Below are positions 8,254-18,069 of a stretch of DNA of 64,000 nucleotides, piece after piece. The notes beneath the pieces were generated by a model. It saw only the letters and a program-made list of their open reading frames with translations. It was not told the origin of the DNA and did no database searches. The stretch's first letter is position 1, and each line of letters begins with the position of its first letter. Source of the DNA: Brevibacillus brevis NBRC 100599 (GTDB lineage: Bacteria; Bacillota; Bacilli; Brevibacillales; Brevibacillaceae); contig NC_012491.1 of NCBI RefSeq assembly GCF_000010165.1, forward strand, positions 357,501-421,500. Direction: 5' to 3'. Position numbers and translations under genes: made by a program.

Positions 8254-10278
8254 CTAAATCCGCCCGTGTTTTCGCAACAATTCGATACCCGCGGGGGTGA
8301 TGGAGGTTCCTTGTCGAGTTGTGCCTGAACGCACCAAACCTTGCTGTTCCAGCAGTTTTAGCTTGTGCCGCAGTGCGCTCTCCGTCCAGCCTACGGATTG
8401 CAGTTCGGGAGAGTGCGCCAATTGATAACGCCCGACTGGTTTGTTGGATACGTAATAATGATGCAAGCAATACAAAATGTCTAGGTCGCGGTTGTCGTCC
8501 AAATTGGGGATAGAAGCCGTCTGCTGCTTTTTGAAAAGGCTATCCGTCAATCGTTTGGGGAGATCCTGAATGCCGATGACAGGATGCTCGCTTACTGTAA
8601 TGGCATAGTCGACGACATTTTTCAGTTCGCGAATGTTCCCCCGCCAGTCATGTCGATAGAATAGCTCCATGACTTCTGGCGACCATGTTTTGCGAATACC
8701 TTGCTGCTCCAGATGCTCATCGATGAGAAGGGGAATATCGCTGATTCGCTCACGCAAAGCGGGAATTTGGATCGGCAGGACAGCCAAACGATAGAACAGG
8801 TCCTCGCGAAAGCTTCCTTGGGAAACAGCGTCTTCCAAATCGCGATTGGTAGCAGCGATGATGCGGCAATCCACAGAAAGAATTCCCGTACCGCCCACGC
8901 GGATGACCTGCTTTTCTTGCAGTACGCGAAGCAGCTTGACCTGAATGGCCCCAGAGATGTCCCCCACCTCATCGAGAAATATCGTCCCGCCATCCGCTTG
9001 CTCAAACAGGCCGGGCTTTCCGCCTTTTCGTGCTCCTGTAAAGGCACCGTCTTCGTAGCCAAACAACTCGCTCTCCAGCAGGTTTTCTGGCAAGGAGGCA
9101 CAGTTGATTGCGACAAAGGGGCCGTTTTTGCGTAGCGAGTGCTGATGAATGGCATGGGCGAACAGCTCTTTTCCCGTTCCGTTTTCGCCTGTCAGCAGAA
9201 TCGTTTGATTGTTTTTTGCCATCTTTTTGCCGAGCTCGATGGATTGGAGCAGCGGTTGGCTTTGTCCTTTGATATCGGAAAAGGAGTAGGTGGCTGTATG
9301 ACCGCGCAACGTAAGCGTGGTTCGCAAGCGTTGGATTTCAGTCACGTCTTTTAGCGTACAAACGAAGCCTAAATGCTCATGCCTACGGCGGATGCTTTGA
9401 CTGCTGACGATAAATTGTTTGTGATCAATGGCTACGAGGGCGTCCTCCTGATCATCCTGTTCAAAAAAGGGTTGCAGCAAGCTGTGCTCCTTCAACACCG
9501 TGTATGGTTGTCCAACAATGGTAGATGCATGTGGACAAAACAGCTCAACGGCGACGTCGTTTATAAACGTGATCAGACCTTGTTCATTGCAAGCGATCAC
9601 GGGGTCTTTGACTGCCTGAAAGGTAGATTGTAGCTGGCTGTTGAGTTTCTGTACTTCTGCGTAGGAGGTGCCGAGCATTTTCGCGAGCTCAGACATTTCT
9701 ACAATGAAGGCAGACAAGTACTCGCGCTCCCATTCACTAGGCACACCTACCTTGCGACCGGTATCAATCAGGTCATGAATGCTGATTTTGCGAAAACCGA
9801 GATCGATCACCTCCACATGAGGAGGAAGAGGTACGTCAGGAACGCTCATGATGATGGCGTATTGAAATTCGAGATCATCAAATGTACAGCCAGGGTGAAA
9901 GGGAACGTAATTCAAATGATCGACGTTCGCCTCTAATAGATTTTGGATGACCTCCTGTGCGGAAACTGGCGAATTGTTCATAACAGGGACGGTCGTCCCC
10001 GGAGGGATCTGCATCAGGGCTTTCATTTTGTGCAGCTCGAAAAAACGGTTTAAAACCGTGATGGGTACGGAGTCAGCAACAGCTTGACGGGCAACTGTGT
10101 ACAGCTCCGGGGATTTGGTTGTGATAAAGACATGATCGACTCCGCTCAAATCGGGAATGTGCTCATGGCTGGCATAACCGACGACTTTACAATACGGCTC
10201 GAAATAAGCCCGCAGCTCCTTTAACAAAAATTCGAGAGTGTCCGTTCCTTTTGCAATCAAGACAATGGTGTGGTCCAT
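8254..10278 (-). CDS. Sigma-54-dependent enhancer-binding transcriptional activator
   Basis: A 674-aa regulator. Residues 1-160 form a sensory region reminiscent of the PrpR/YtvI-type response domain, followed by a linker and a PAS domain (about 215-320). The AAA+ domain has Walker A GENGTGKE (364-371), the sigma-54 contact loop GAFTGA (411-416) and Walker B GGTIFLDE (430-437). The C-terminus (about 600-674) is a winged-helix-like segment ([20 protein letters not shown]) instead of the usual Fis-type helix-turn-helix. The start ATG 10278 follows AGGCGGTG; 63 extra upstream codons have no ribosome site. It probably drives the transporter-amidohydrolase-racemase operon that lies directly downstream. 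Confidence 0.93.
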   Translation of the reverse strand: MDHTIVLIAKGTDTLEFLLKELRAYFEPYCKVVGYASHEHIPDLSGVDHVFITTKSPELYTVARQAVADSVPITVLNRFFELHKMKALMQIPPGTTVPVMNNSPVSAQEVIQNLLEANVDHLNYVPFHPGCTFDDLEFQYAIIMSVPDVPLPPHVEVIDLGFRKISIHDLIDTGRKVGVPSEWEREYLSAFIVEMSELAKMLGTSYAEVQKLNSQLQSTFQAVKDPVIACNEQGLITFINDVAVELFCPHASTIVGQPYTVLKEHSLLQPFFEQDDQEDALVAIDHKQFIVSSQSIRRRHEHLGFVCTLKDVTEIQRLRTTLTLRGHTATYSFSDIKGQSQPLLQSIELGKKMAKNNQTILLTGENGTGKELFAHAIHQHSLRKNGPFVAINCASLPENLLESELFGYEDGAFTGARKGGKPGLFEQADGGTIFLDEVGDISGAIQVKLLRVLQEKQVIRVGGTGILSVDCRIIAATNRDLEDAVSQGSFREDLFYRLAVLPIQIPALRERISDIPLLIDEHLEQQGIRKTWSPEVMELFYRHDWRGNIRELKNVVDYAITVSEHPVIGIQDLPKRLTDSLFKKQQTASIPNLDDNRDLDILYCLHHYYVSNKPVGRYQLAHSPELQSVGWTESALRHKLKLLEQQGLVRSGTTRQGTSITPAGIELLRKHGRI

Positions 10279-10465
10279 GCTGCACCGCCTTTGCTTAAAC
10301 AATCGTGAATGTTTTGTAATCTCATGATAGCACAATGCCTGGCTGTAATCGGATGGATTCGCTTGTATAGAGAGGAAAGACAAGGATTGATTTGGTGGTA
10401 GGGAAATGTGTTTTAATAGGAGATAGAAGATAGAAAAAGCAATAACACGAGCAGGAGGAATCAGC

Positions 10466-11137
10466 ATGGAGGACAGATTGGTTCCAGAGGTGCTGCAAAT
10501 GATTGGGGAAGTCGTGCCAGACGGGGTATCGATTGCGATCTCGGACGGATCACAATACTTGTACTATCAACCGAGTTCGAATATTGATTTGAAAATTACG
10601 CCAGGGGATCTCGTTCCCATTGGCTCGGCTACACATCAAGCGCTCTTGGAAATGGGAAAAGTGGGGCATCAGGTGGAGAGTCGTATTTTTGGTGTGCCGT
10701 ACTACGGACTCTCGCTTCCATTAGTGCGAAATGGTCAGGTCGTGGGCTGTATTACCGCCATCTATCCCCCTCAAAGCGTTCCGCTGACAAATCCGGAGGC
10801 GCGTCTATCGTTTTTAGTCGGAAAAGGGGAGGCTGGCTGGCTGCCTATTCCGTTAACAGAGATCGTCTATATTAGCTCTCATGATGGAAAAACGCTTCTG
10901 CACACGGCTAGTGGATCATATGCGAACAAATACAACATGGCTGAACTGGAGTACATGCTCCCGCAAGAGCGATTTGTGCGTTGTCATCGTTCCTATTTCG
11001 TCAATATGGAATCGATCGGCTTTATTCACCCGCATTTTCATTCGACGTTTTTATTGGAAATGAAGGATAAGCAAAAGACGAGAGTTCCTGTGAGCCAGTC
11101 GTACGCCAGCTCGTTTCGGCAATTGCTCGGCTTCTGA
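10466..11137 (+). CDS. LytTR-family DNA-binding regulator
   Basis: A 223-aa protein. The N-terminal half (1-120) is a small alpha/beta sensory region with [15 protein letters not shown] and a [11 protein letters not shown] strand; I cannot assign a ligand. The C-terminal half (about 130-223) is a LytTR domain, recognised by [12 protein letters not shown], the turn [15 protein letters not shown] and the final [15 protein letters not shown]. There is no receiver domain, so it is a one-component regulator. The start ATG 10466 follows AGGAGGAA. It is divergent from the sigma-54 activator and immediately upstream of the CoA-transferase gene, its likely target. Confidence 0.85.
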   Translation: MEDRLVPEVLQMIGEVVPDGVSIAISDGSQYLYYQPSSNIDLKITPGDLVPIGSATHQALLEMGKVGHQVESRIFGVPYYGLSLPLVRNGQVVGCITAIYPPQSVPLTNPEARLSFLVGKGEAGWLPIPLTEIVYISSHDGKTLLHTASGSYANKYNMAELEYMLPQERFVRCHRSYFVNMESIGFIHPHFHSTFLLEMKDKQKTRVPVSQSYASSFRQLLGF

Positions 11138-11276
11138 AATATCTGACAAATGAGAACGGTTCGCTGTCGTTTTTTCTTGATAGCCGCGTAAATATTCTGT
11201 TTTGCTGAAAATCGAGTGCCCGCTCAGAATCCGTGTGTTAGTGTAAAAGGCAACAAAGATGGCATGGGAGGTCACA

Positions 11277-12791
11277 ATGATGTGGGAACGCTTACGCGAT
11301 AAACGACTGGCAGATAAAATCGTGACGGCTGAGGTAGCAGCAGGATGGATTGAGGATGGCATGACGATCGGGTTAAGTGGTTTCACGCGTGCTGGTGATG
11401 CCAAGGTCGTGCCGCTCGCATTGGCTGAGCTGGCGAAAAAAGAGAACAAGCCTTTTGGCGTAAACGTATATACAGGAGCTTCACTTGGCTCCGATGTGGA
11501 TGCCGTGATGGCGGAAGCGGGGATCATCAACAAGCGATTGCCTTTTCAAGCTGATCCGGTTATGCGCAAAAAAATCAACGATGGCAGCATGATGTTCGTT
11601 GACCAGCATTTGTCTCATACAGCGGAAGCGATTCGTCAGGGAGCGATAGACGCGGTCGACTACGCGATTGTGGAAGCGGTTGCAATCACAGAAGAGGGCA
11701 TGATCATTCCGGCTACGTCCGTGGGGAACTCCAATATTTTCGTAGAAAATGCCAAGCATGTCATCATTGAGTTGAATATGGCTCAATCGGTGGAGTTGGA
11801 AGGCATCCATGATATTTATACACCAGCAAAACAAGGAGAGCGTGAACCGATTCCGCTCACGTCCGTGGATCAGCGAATCGGCACAGCAGGGATTCCTGTC
11901 GATCCGGATAAAGTAAAAGGGATTGTCCTGACGAATCAGTTGGATTCTCCGTCGACGATTGTGGAGCCGGACGAAGAAACGGCGCAGATCGCGGCGCATC
12001 TGATCGAGTTTTTGCGTCAGGAGGTAAAAGAGGGACGCTTGCCGAACAATCTCGCGCCATTGCAATCGGGGATTGGGTCGGTAGCGAATGCGGTTTTCAA
12101 CGGATTTTTGGATTCGGAATTCACGGATCTGACGGTCTTCTCGGAAGTGTTGCAGGATGCGGTGTTTGATTTGCTGGATGCAGGTAAAATTTCGTTTGCC
12201 TCTGGCTGTTCGATAACGCTGACAGCTGAAAAGATGAAGCATGTCACCGAGAATTTCGCCCAATACCGGGACAAACTGCTGTTGCGTCCGCAAGAAATCA
12301 CGAACCATCCAGAGCTGATTCGCCGCCTCGGTCTGATTGCGATCAATACCGCGATTGAAGCGGACATCTACGGCAACGTCAATTCGACCAATGTATCGGG
12401 TACGAGAATGATGAACGGTATCGGCGGTTCTGGTGATTTTGCTCGTAACGCACGTCTGGGTATTTTCGTAACCAAATCGATTGCCAAAGGTGGAAACATC
12501 TCGAGCATCGTTCCGTTTGCCTCCCATGTGGATCATACCGAGCACGATGTAGATATTATCGTCACTGAGCAAGGCCTGGCTGACCTGAGAGGCTTGGCTC
12601 CGCGCCAGAGAGCCATCAAAATTATCGAGAACTGTGCGCATCCGATGTACCGCGATCAATTGATGGCGTACTACGAGGAAGCACTCACACGTGGCGGACA
12701 CACTCCGCATGTACTGGAAAAGGCATTCTCCTGGCACGTACGTTACGCGCAGGAAGGCACCATGTTGGAGAAAAAGCCAGCGTTGGTTTAG
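11277..12791 (+). CDS. Acetyl-CoA hydrolase/transferase family protein (succinyl-CoA:acetate CoA-transferase type)
   Basis: A 504-aa class I CoA-transferase of the Cat1/AarC/ScpC type. The catalytic Glu lies in the FSEVLQDA segment (near residue 285-295) and the glycine-rich CoA loop in GIGGSGDFARNA. The N-terminal MTIGLSGFTRAGDAK motif is also characteristic. The start is ATG 11277 with GGGAGG upstream; the in-frame ATG 11259 precedes that site. Family members exchange CoA between succinate (or propionate) and acetate or hydrolyse acetyl-CoA, tying into acetate metabolism. It is probably under the LytTR regulator upstream. Confidence 0.92.
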   Translation: MMWERLRDKRLADKIVTAEVAAGWIEDGMTIGLSGFTRAGDAKVVPLALAELAKKENKPFGVNVYTGASLGSDVDAVMAEAGIINKRLPFQADPVMRKKINDGSMMFVDQHLSHTAEAIRQGAIDAVDYAIVEAVAITEEGMIIPATSVGNSNIFVENAKHVIIELNMAQSVELEGIHDIYTPAKQGEREPIPLTSVDQRIGTAGIPVDPDKVKGIVLTNQLDSPSTIVEPDEETAQIAAHLIEFLRQEVKEGRLPNNLAPLQSGIGSVANAVFNGFLDSEFTDLTVFSEVLQDAVFDLLDAGKISFASGCSITLTAEKMKHVTENFAQYRDKLLLRPQEITNHPELIRRLGLIAINTAIEADIYGNVNSTNVSGTRMMNGIGGSGDFARNARLGIFVTKSIAKGGNISSIVPFASHVDHTEHDVDIIVTEQGLADLRGLAPRQRAIKIIENCAHPMYRDQLMAYYEEALTRGGHTPHVLEKAFSWHVRYAQEGTMLEKKPALV

Positions 12792-12813
12792 TCGATGGAA
12801 TGATGAAAAAAGC

Positions 12814-12848
12814 AAACCCGCTCGGGCGTTAAGCCTTGGCGGGTTTTT
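12814..12848. terminator. Bidirectional intrinsic terminator
   Basis: AAACCCGC pairs with GCGGGTTT, with A-rich and T-rich flanks; it sits between the convergent CoA-transferase and MFS genes. Confidence 0.85.
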
Positions 12849-12874
12849 CTAGTCTCCAGTGCAAAGTTTACGTT

Positions 12875-14041
12875 TTACGCTTGCAAGCTTTTCTGCCTTT
12901 TTTCCTGAGCAAACGAAACCCAGGCAAAGCCAAAGCCGACGAGGACGAGCAGACCGCCGACCCAGCTGATGTGAACGATACCTACATGGTCTACGATCAC
13001 TCCACCAAGTCCTGCACCTAGCGCCAGCCCAAGCTGAAAAACCGAGGTGTTCATGCTGAGGGCCACCTGCGAAGAGTGAGGGGACAGCGTGATCAAATAA
13101 TACTGCTGGGCTGGAACGGTGGTTTGCACGGCAGCGACCCAGAACATAACCGTGATGATTGCCCACGTGAACAGTTGCGAAGACAGCGGCAGGATCAGCA
13201 GGATAGCCGCATGGAGAAGCAAGCTGACATACAGCGTGGTGCGAATCCCCCATTTGTCGGTGGAGACGCCTCCGATCCGCGAGCCAGCCACACTAGCGAG
13301 GCCAGCCAAGAAAAGCGTGGTGCTTACCCAAGCAGTCGTCATGGCGGAAGTGCTCTGTAGAAGCGGAGTAATGTAGGTATAGACGGTGGAATACCCTGTG
13401 ACAAAGAACAAAGAGATACATAGCGCATGAATCACCCGTTTGTTGCGGAGTGCGGCCAATTGTTTGCGTAGCGGGACGGTTTCTTCCCCCTGCTGCTTCG
13501 GCAAAAAGGCGAGGATGGCAAAGAAGGGAATCAGTGTCAGGACGGCAATGAGCGCGAAAACAGGACGCCATCCCCAGATGTCTCCCAGCATGGTACCAAG
13601 TGGAACCCCAAGCACGAGCGAAAGGCTGAAGCCCATGAGGATGATCGCGATGGAGCTGCCTTTTTTCTCCGGGGAGGCCATGTTAGCAGCCTGCGCGAGA
13701 GCTACCACGGTGTAGATGCCTCCGCAAAGCCCCAGTAGAATGCGGGATACCATCAGTAGGGAGAAGCTTTGGCTTATAGATGCGAGCAGATTTGCCACTA
13801 TGAAAGAAAACAGTGTCCAAAGGATGAGCTTTTTGCGCTCTACTCCCGCGGTGAGCGCAATCAAGACCGGAGCCCCAAAGGCAAAGGCAAGGGAAAAGGC
13901 GGTCACTAACTGACCAGCAAGGGAGAGGGAGACATGGGTGTCATCTGCGATCATACCGATGATTCCGGTCACGATTGACTCAGCAGTGCCAATCATGAAT
14001 TCTCCCAAGGCCAGCAATAGGATTAAAAATTTTTTGGGCAA
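12875..14041 (-). CDS. MFS transporter, DHA1 (AraJ/YdhP-like) family
   Basis: A 388-aa major facilitator with 12 predicted helices. It has the DHA1 opening (LLLALGEFMIGTAESIVTG), motif A-like loop GVERKK, the motif C-like segment GFSLSLVLGVPLG, and RIGGVSTDKWG between helices 8 and 9. The start is a TTG at 14041 preceded by GAGGAG at 9 nt spacing. It is divergent from an Lrp/AsnC regulator gene, which suggests amino-acid or drug efflux controlled by that protein. The substrate is not deducible. Confidence 0.9.
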   Translation of the reverse strand: MPKKFLILLLALGEFMIGTAESIVTGIIGMIADDTHVSLSLAGQLVTAFSLAFAFGAPVLIALTAGVERKKLILWTLFSFIVANLLASISQSFSLLMVSRILLGLCGGIYTVVALAQAANMASPEKKGSSIAIILMGFSLSLVLGVPLGTMLGDIWGWRPVFALIAVLTLIPFFAILAFLPKQQGEETVPLRKQLAALRNKRVIHALCISLFFVTGYSTVYTYITPLLQSTSAMTTAWVSTTLFLAGLASVAGSRIGGVSTDKWGIRTTLYVSLLLHAAILLILPLSSQLFTWAIITVMFWVAAVQTTVPAQQYYLITLSPHSSQVALSMNTSVFQLGLALGAGLGGVIVDHVGIVHISWVGGLLVLVGFGFAWVSFAQEKRQKSLQA

Positions 14042-14198
14042 GGTGGTTCACTCCTCGGGCTAACAAAATTGATGTAGTGACATTTTACAAAACGATTTCT
14101 ATAATTTACATACATGAACCAAGGTGTTTTCGATGGATGGATTTCTATATACAAGTTATTTTGTGAAAAACACTTATGGATTTGAAAGGGTGATCTGC

Positions 14199-14639
14199 GT
14201 GGACCAAATTGATTACAAAATCATGAGCTTGTTGCACGAAAATTCGCGGATACCGTTTGCGGAGCTGGGGAGAATCATCGGGATGACGCAGCCTGCCGTG
14301 AAGGAGAGGGTCCGTCGTTTGGAGGAGCAGGGAATCATTACGGGCTACCACGCGTCGATCTCTCAGGAAAAGCTGGGTAAGCACACGACTGCTTTTGTCA
14401 TGTTCCGCACCAAACAATGTGCGGCGTTCATCGATTTCTGCAAGCAATCGCCGGAAGTGACGGACATGTACCGGATCAGTGGGGAGTATAACTACATGCT
14501 GAAAGTGGTAACAAGGTCGACGGAGGAATTGGTTGCCTTCTCGGAACGCACTGGGGATTTCGGCTTCTCCTATACATTGATCGTGCTAACGGCGCCGTTT
14601 GAGCAAAAAATGATGCTGGAGGAAGAGAAAATCTTCTGA
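14199..14639 (+). CDS. Lrp/AsnC-family transcriptional regulator
   Basis: A 146-aa regulator with an N-terminal helix-turn-helix (about 1-60; RIIGMTQPAVKERVRRLEEQGII) and a C-terminal RAM/AsnC ligand-binding domain (about 65-140). GTG 14199 after AAAGGGTGAT gives the family-typical MDQIDYKIM beginning; the longer frame from 14124 has no ribosome site. It is divergent from the MFS gene with 157 bp between, the usual arrangement for local control. Confidence 0.9.
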   Translation: MDQIDYKIMSLLHENSRIPFAELGRIIGMTQPAVKERVRRLEEQGIITGYHASISQEKLGKHTTAFVMFRTKQCAAFIDFCKQSPEVTDMYRISGEYNYMLKVVTRSTEELVAFSERTGDFGFSYTLIVLTAPFEQKMMLEEEKIF

Positions 14640-14657
14640 TCGTGCTTTTGACCGAAA

Positions 14658-14694
14658 AAAAGAGGCTCCGCCGTATCAGGGCGAAGCCTCTTTC
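14658..14694. terminator. Bidirectional intrinsic terminator
   Basis: AAAGAGGCTCCGCC / GGCGAAGCCTCTTT hairpin with an A run before and T-rich sequence after; it is shared by the Lrp gene and the convergent oxidase operon. Confidence 0.9.
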
Positions 14695-14715
14695 CTTTTG
14701 CGTTTTGCGAAAGTG

Positions 14716-15747
14716 CTATTTTTGCCGGACGTACTGCTCGTCCCTCATAAACAGACGCCAGAAATAAATAAAACCGGGTACGAGAATCGCAAAGCCGACT
14801 AAATAACAAATGAACAGAGCGTGGAACGTATCCGGGTGTGTAAAGCTGGACTCAATCGTCACATTGGGATAGACGATGTAGGGGAGGCGTGCAGCACCAT
14901 ACGCATAGCTGGCGAGCAGGTATTGCGTCGTGGCGACAATGACCGCAATCCGCGGAAGGTGGATGCCGAAATATCGACGATCTTGTGGTACCAAGAGAGC
15001 GATATAGCTAATGAAAAAGCAGACCGCCGATGCAATAAGCCACGGCAAATAGTCGAGAATGCGCTCATATAGCCATTTTGCCTCCATTTGCATCGTCATC
15101 ACGGTAACCAATGCCGCAAGCAACGTAATCGGCCCCAGAAACACCGCATCCCGGCGATAGACAGAGAAGGCTTGCTTTTCACCTGCGACGAAGGAGTAGT
15201 CCGCGAGAAGCAGCGACGAGAGGTAGAGTGTGCTGCTGACGGCAAGACCAATAAAAGAATAGACGTGCGGGCTGGTCAAAAAGAGTCCCCAATCGAGAGA
15301 CTCCACACCATTGATCGTTCGAGACAACCCGCCCTGTGTCACAGGGAGCACGCTGATTAACAGAGCTGGCACCAATATCCCGGTAACGCCTGAGACGATG
15401 CTGAGCATCTTGTCATACCTGTGAATCAGATGAGAAAACACCATGAATGTACTGCGAATCAACATCAATAACACCACGAGACATCCGGGAACAAGCAGCA
15501 GGCTTGCCAATGTGTAGGTCGCGCCAGGGAAAAAGGTAACGAGTGCGACTACAATTAACACGATAAAGACATTCACGACCTCCCAGGAGGGCGAGAGGTA
15601 GCGATTGGCGATTTGAGTGGCTTTGGTTTTTTCCCGATTCAAATAGATCATCGACCAAAAACCAGCACCGAAGTCGAAGGAGGCCGCAACGGAATAGATA
15701 ACAACGAAAATCCAGAGCAGCGTAATGGCAATAATCGTATCGGTCAT
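14716..15747 (-). CDS. cydB: Cytochrome bd-type quinol oxidase subunit II
   Basis: A 343-aa integral membrane protein of the CydB family, closest by eye to Bacillus YthB. The N-terminal IFVVIYSVAASFDFGAGFW is the characteristic first helix. About 8-9 helices follow. Its ATG overlaps the stop codon of subunit I (ATGA). CydB supports heme binding by CydA in the quinol-oxidising, oxygen-reducing membrane complex. No cydCD genes are present nearby. Confidence 0.92.
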   Translation of the reverse strand: MTDTIIAITLLWIFVVIYSVAASFDFGAGFWSMIYLNREKTKATQIANRYLSPSWEVVNVFIVLIVVALVTFFPGATYTLASLLLVPGCLVVLLMLIRSTFMVFSHLIHRYDKMLSIVSGVTGILVPALLISVLPVTQGGLSRTINGVESLDWGLFLTSPHVYSFIGLAVSSTLYLSSLLLADYSFVAGEKQAFSVYRRDAVFLGPITLLAALVTVMTMQMEAKWLYERILDYLPWLIASAVCFFISYIALLVPQDRRYFGIHLPRIAVIVATTQYLLASYAYGAARLPYIVYPNVTIESSFTHPDTFHALFICYLVGFAILVPGFIYFWRLFMRDEQYVRQK

Positions 15748-17093
15748 GCTGTTCCTCCGTCCACTTTCGGCTGTTCTGGCGGATCGAGCTCCAAGGGATG
15801 GCGGCCAAAATAGCTACGGAATACGAGTAGGGTGATGATCGCGAAAAATACGTACACCGAGAGGAAAATCCAAAATAGAGTAGAGATGCCTGCTGCTTGG
15901 GTAGCGGCGTCTACTGTTTTCATCACACGATACACCACCCATGGCTGGCGTCCAGTGCAGGCAAATATCCAGCCGAATTCGATGCCTAGCAAGGCGAGCG
16001 GGCCACTTACGACAAAGACCCAGAGAACCCAACGGGGATACTGAGAGCGCTTTAGGAGCTTCTTCCAAGCGAAGCCGATGAAACCAACGAAGATCAACAA
16101 GCTGCCGATGATGACCATCCCGTTAAATAGCGTATGGATGTAGAGTGGAGGCCACAGCTCCTTTGGAAAGTCGTCCAGACCGACCACGACCTCGTCAAAG
16201 CGGTTGGCTGCAAGGAAGCTGAGCGCCCATGGAATCTCGATGGCGTATTTGACTTTTTTCGTCTCGGGATCGGTAAAGCCGCCAATCGCGAGTGGGGCAT
16301 ATGCTTGTGTTTCAAACAGTCCTTCCGCAGCGGCCAGCTTTTCCGGCTGGTATTCATGCAAAAGCTGCGCCGACTCGTGACCGTTCAAGGCAGTTAAAAG
16401 GGAAAAGGTGCCTCCCACGATTAAACCGGCCAAGAGTGCTTTTTGGTGATACAAATAAACCCGACTCCCTTTTTCGGCGCGAAGCATTTTCCATGCTGCT
16501 ACTCCAGCGACGATGAATGCCCCCGTCATATAAGCAGAGACAGTTACATGACCTGCCGTCACGAAAAAGCTGGGATTAAAAAAAGCTTTCCAGGGGTCCA
16601 CGTCGACAATCTGCCCATCGACCATCCGAAAGCCAGTTGGCGTGCCTTCAAAGGCGTGGACATTCGTAATCAGGATCGCGGAGGCCGTCGCACCAAGCAA
16701 AACCATGAACAAGCTCAGCAAACGCATGTTGCGGGATAGGCGGTGAGCCGCGTAGACGTAGATGGACATAAATAAGGCTTCCACGAAGAAAGCGAATATT
16801 TCGATCTGAAAAGGCAGCGAGATCACCTTGCCGACAATCGCCATGAACCCAGGCCATAACAGGGAAAGCTGGACCCCAGCAATCGTTCCAGAGGGGATCG
16901 CGACACCTAGCAAGATCGCCTGCGCTTTTGTCCAGCGTTTGGCCATAATCTCGTAATCGCGGTCACGCGTCCGCCAAAAGAGGAGCTCCACCAGCAAGAT
17001 CATGAGCGGGAGACCAACACCCATGGTCGCAAAAATAATGTGAAAGGCCATAGTCGTCCCGAAAATGGCTCTGGTCATCACGATATCTTCCAC
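15744..17093 (-). CDS. cydA: Cytochrome bd-type quinol oxidase subunit I
   Basis: A 449-aa heme-binding subunit. Landmarks are an early His in FHIIFATMGVGLPL, GVAIPSGTIAGVQ, the GHVTVSAYMTG helix, ALNGHES, and the strongly conserved GRQPW near the C-terminus. The short Q-loop and length match the CIO/YthA branch, not the long E. coli CydA. GTG 17093 is chosen because AAAGGAAG lies 6 nt upstream; the longer frame to 17267 crosses the pirin terminator. It forms an operon with cydB. A perfect inverted repeat sits 35-53 nt upstream. Confidence 0.93.
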   Translation of the reverse strand: MEDIVMTRAIFGTTMAFHIIFATMGVGLPLMILLVELLFWRTRDRDYEIMAKRWTKAQAILLGVAIPSGTIAGVQLSLLWPGFMAIVGKVISLPFQIEIFAFFVEALFMSIYVYAAHRLSRNMRLLSLFMVLLGATASAILITNVHAFEGTPTGFRMVDGQIVDVDPWKAFFNPSFFVTAGHVTVSAYMTGAFIVAGVAAWKMLRAEKGSRVYLYHQKALLAGLIVGGTFSLLTALNGHESAQLLHEYQPEKLAAAEGLFETQAYAPLAIGGFTDPETKKVKYAIEIPWALSFLAANRFDEVVVGLDDFPKELWPPLYIHTLFNGMVIIGSLLIFVGFIGFAWKKLLKRSQYPRWVLWVFVVSGPLALLGIEFGWIFACTGRQPWVVYRVMKTVDAATQAAGISTLFWIFLSVYVFFAIITLLVFRSYFGRHPLELDPPEQPKVDGGTA

Positions 17094-17127
17094 GTTCAAC
17101 TTCCTTTCTGATCGACACCAAAAATTG

Positions 17128-17146
17128 TTAACGATTTCCTCGTTAA
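17128..17146. promoter_or_regulatory. Perfect inverted repeat upstream of cydA (operator candidate)
   Basis: TTAACGA-N5-TCGTTAA is a perfect 7-bp inverted repeat 35 nt before the cydA start. It does not match the Rex, Fnr or Fur consensus, and no T run makes it a terminator. An operator for an unidentified regulator is the simplest reading. Confidence 0.5.
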
Positions 17147-17173
17147 TGTCCCATGAGGAGGCGGAGTTTATAC

Positions 17174-17201
17174 GAAAAAGACCGTCACAAAAATGTGACG
17201 G
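17174..17201 (-). terminator. Intrinsic terminator of the pirin gene
   Basis: CCGTCACA / TGTGACGG stem followed on the minus strand by TCTTTTTC. It isolates the pirin/DoxX unit from cydA. Confidence 0.8.
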
Positions 17202-17241
17202 CCGGGCTTGATGATAGGATAAGGGCGTTTGGAAGAGTAGA

Positions 17242-18015
17242 TTATTTACGATAAAGTGGATAATCAACCTCAGTTGGTACCTGAATCAACACCAGGCGGA
17301 GCGGAGCATCCGTTGATGCTGTGTAGATGGCTGTGTTGCTTTCCTCGGTGGAGAGAACGACAAAGTCACCTTTGGTTGCCGGGGTGTGATTCTCGCTGAC
17401 AGTTGCTTTCTCTGCAACGCTTCCGTTTCCTTCCACTATGACGACTGCGTGAGCATAACCAGCCGGGAGTTCTTTTGCATACGACTTTCCAGCGGGAATC
17501 GTGATATCGCTCATAAAGGAATCCGTGACCAACTGAATGGGCGCAGATGATCCGATGATGTGCTTCACTTGCACTCCATCTACATCCTCAGACGGAAACT
17601 CCTCATGATCATACTGATGGTAAGTCGGTGGTTGCTTCGTCGTTTGTGCCAGATGCGGTTCAAACCAGATTTGAAACATTTCCGTATCCTTGCCGAGATC
17701 TTCTGCATGGTACGCGCCTGAACCGGTTTGCATGATCTGTGCGCCGCCTGTCGACACCTCTTGAAGATTTCCGAGCGTGTCTCGATGTCCGACTGTCCCT
17801 GTAAGGACATACGACAAAATTTCAAAGCCGGAGTGAGGGTGCAGCGGAATTTCAAATGTCTTCAGTGATTTTGCCCATGCCCAGTAAAAAAGTGGTCCTA
17901 CCCGTTTGACAACGGAGCCTTCATGAGGGAAGCCAATTGGTTTGTTCTCTACGATTTCACCGTCGCCAAAATGTCCTTTTGCTTGCTCGTTCTTTGTATA
18001 GACGCGGATTTCCAT
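17242..18015 (-). CDS. Pirin-family cupin protein
   Basis: A 257-aa bicupin of the pirin/YhaK type. The N-terminal cupin carries the metal-binding pattern HPHSGFEI (about 59-66) with a downstream GSGAYHAED segment; the C-terminal cupin is degenerate. Some pirins act as quercetinases, others as redox-responsive proteins. It lies 54 nt downstream of the DoxX gene and in the same direction, inside a quinone-stress cluster, so co-regulation with it is likely. Start ATG 18015 follows GGGAGGAAC. Confidence 0.88.
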   Translation of the reverse strand: MEIRVYTKNEQAKGHFGDGEIVENKPIGFPHEGSVVKRVGPLFYWAWAKSLKTFEIPLHPHSGFEILSYVLTGTVGHRDTLGNLQEVSTGGAQIMQTGSGAYHAEDLGKDTEMFQIWFEPHLAQTTKQPPTYHQYDHEEFPSEDVDGVQVKHIIGSSAPIQLVTDSFMSDITIPAGKSYAKELPAGYAHAVVIVEGNGSVAEKATVSENHTPATKGDFVVLSTEESNTAIYTASTDAPLRLVLIQVPTEVDYPLYRK

Positions 18016-18069
18016 CTGATGTTCCTCCCTTAGTACAATTGCTGGCTTACGGGTTGTGAGGAGTTACCA

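Noticed and set aside
11481..12815. A 444-codon open frame on the minus strand
   Set aside because: It lies wholly antisense to the CoA-transferase gene, has no ribosome site, and its composition (rich in Arg, His, Gln) is that of a shadow frame.
17174..17201. A Rex- or Fnr-type operator for cydA
   Set aside because: The half-sites are in the wrong orientation (TCACA outside, TGTGA inside), and the minus strand has a clean T run, so a terminator explains it better.
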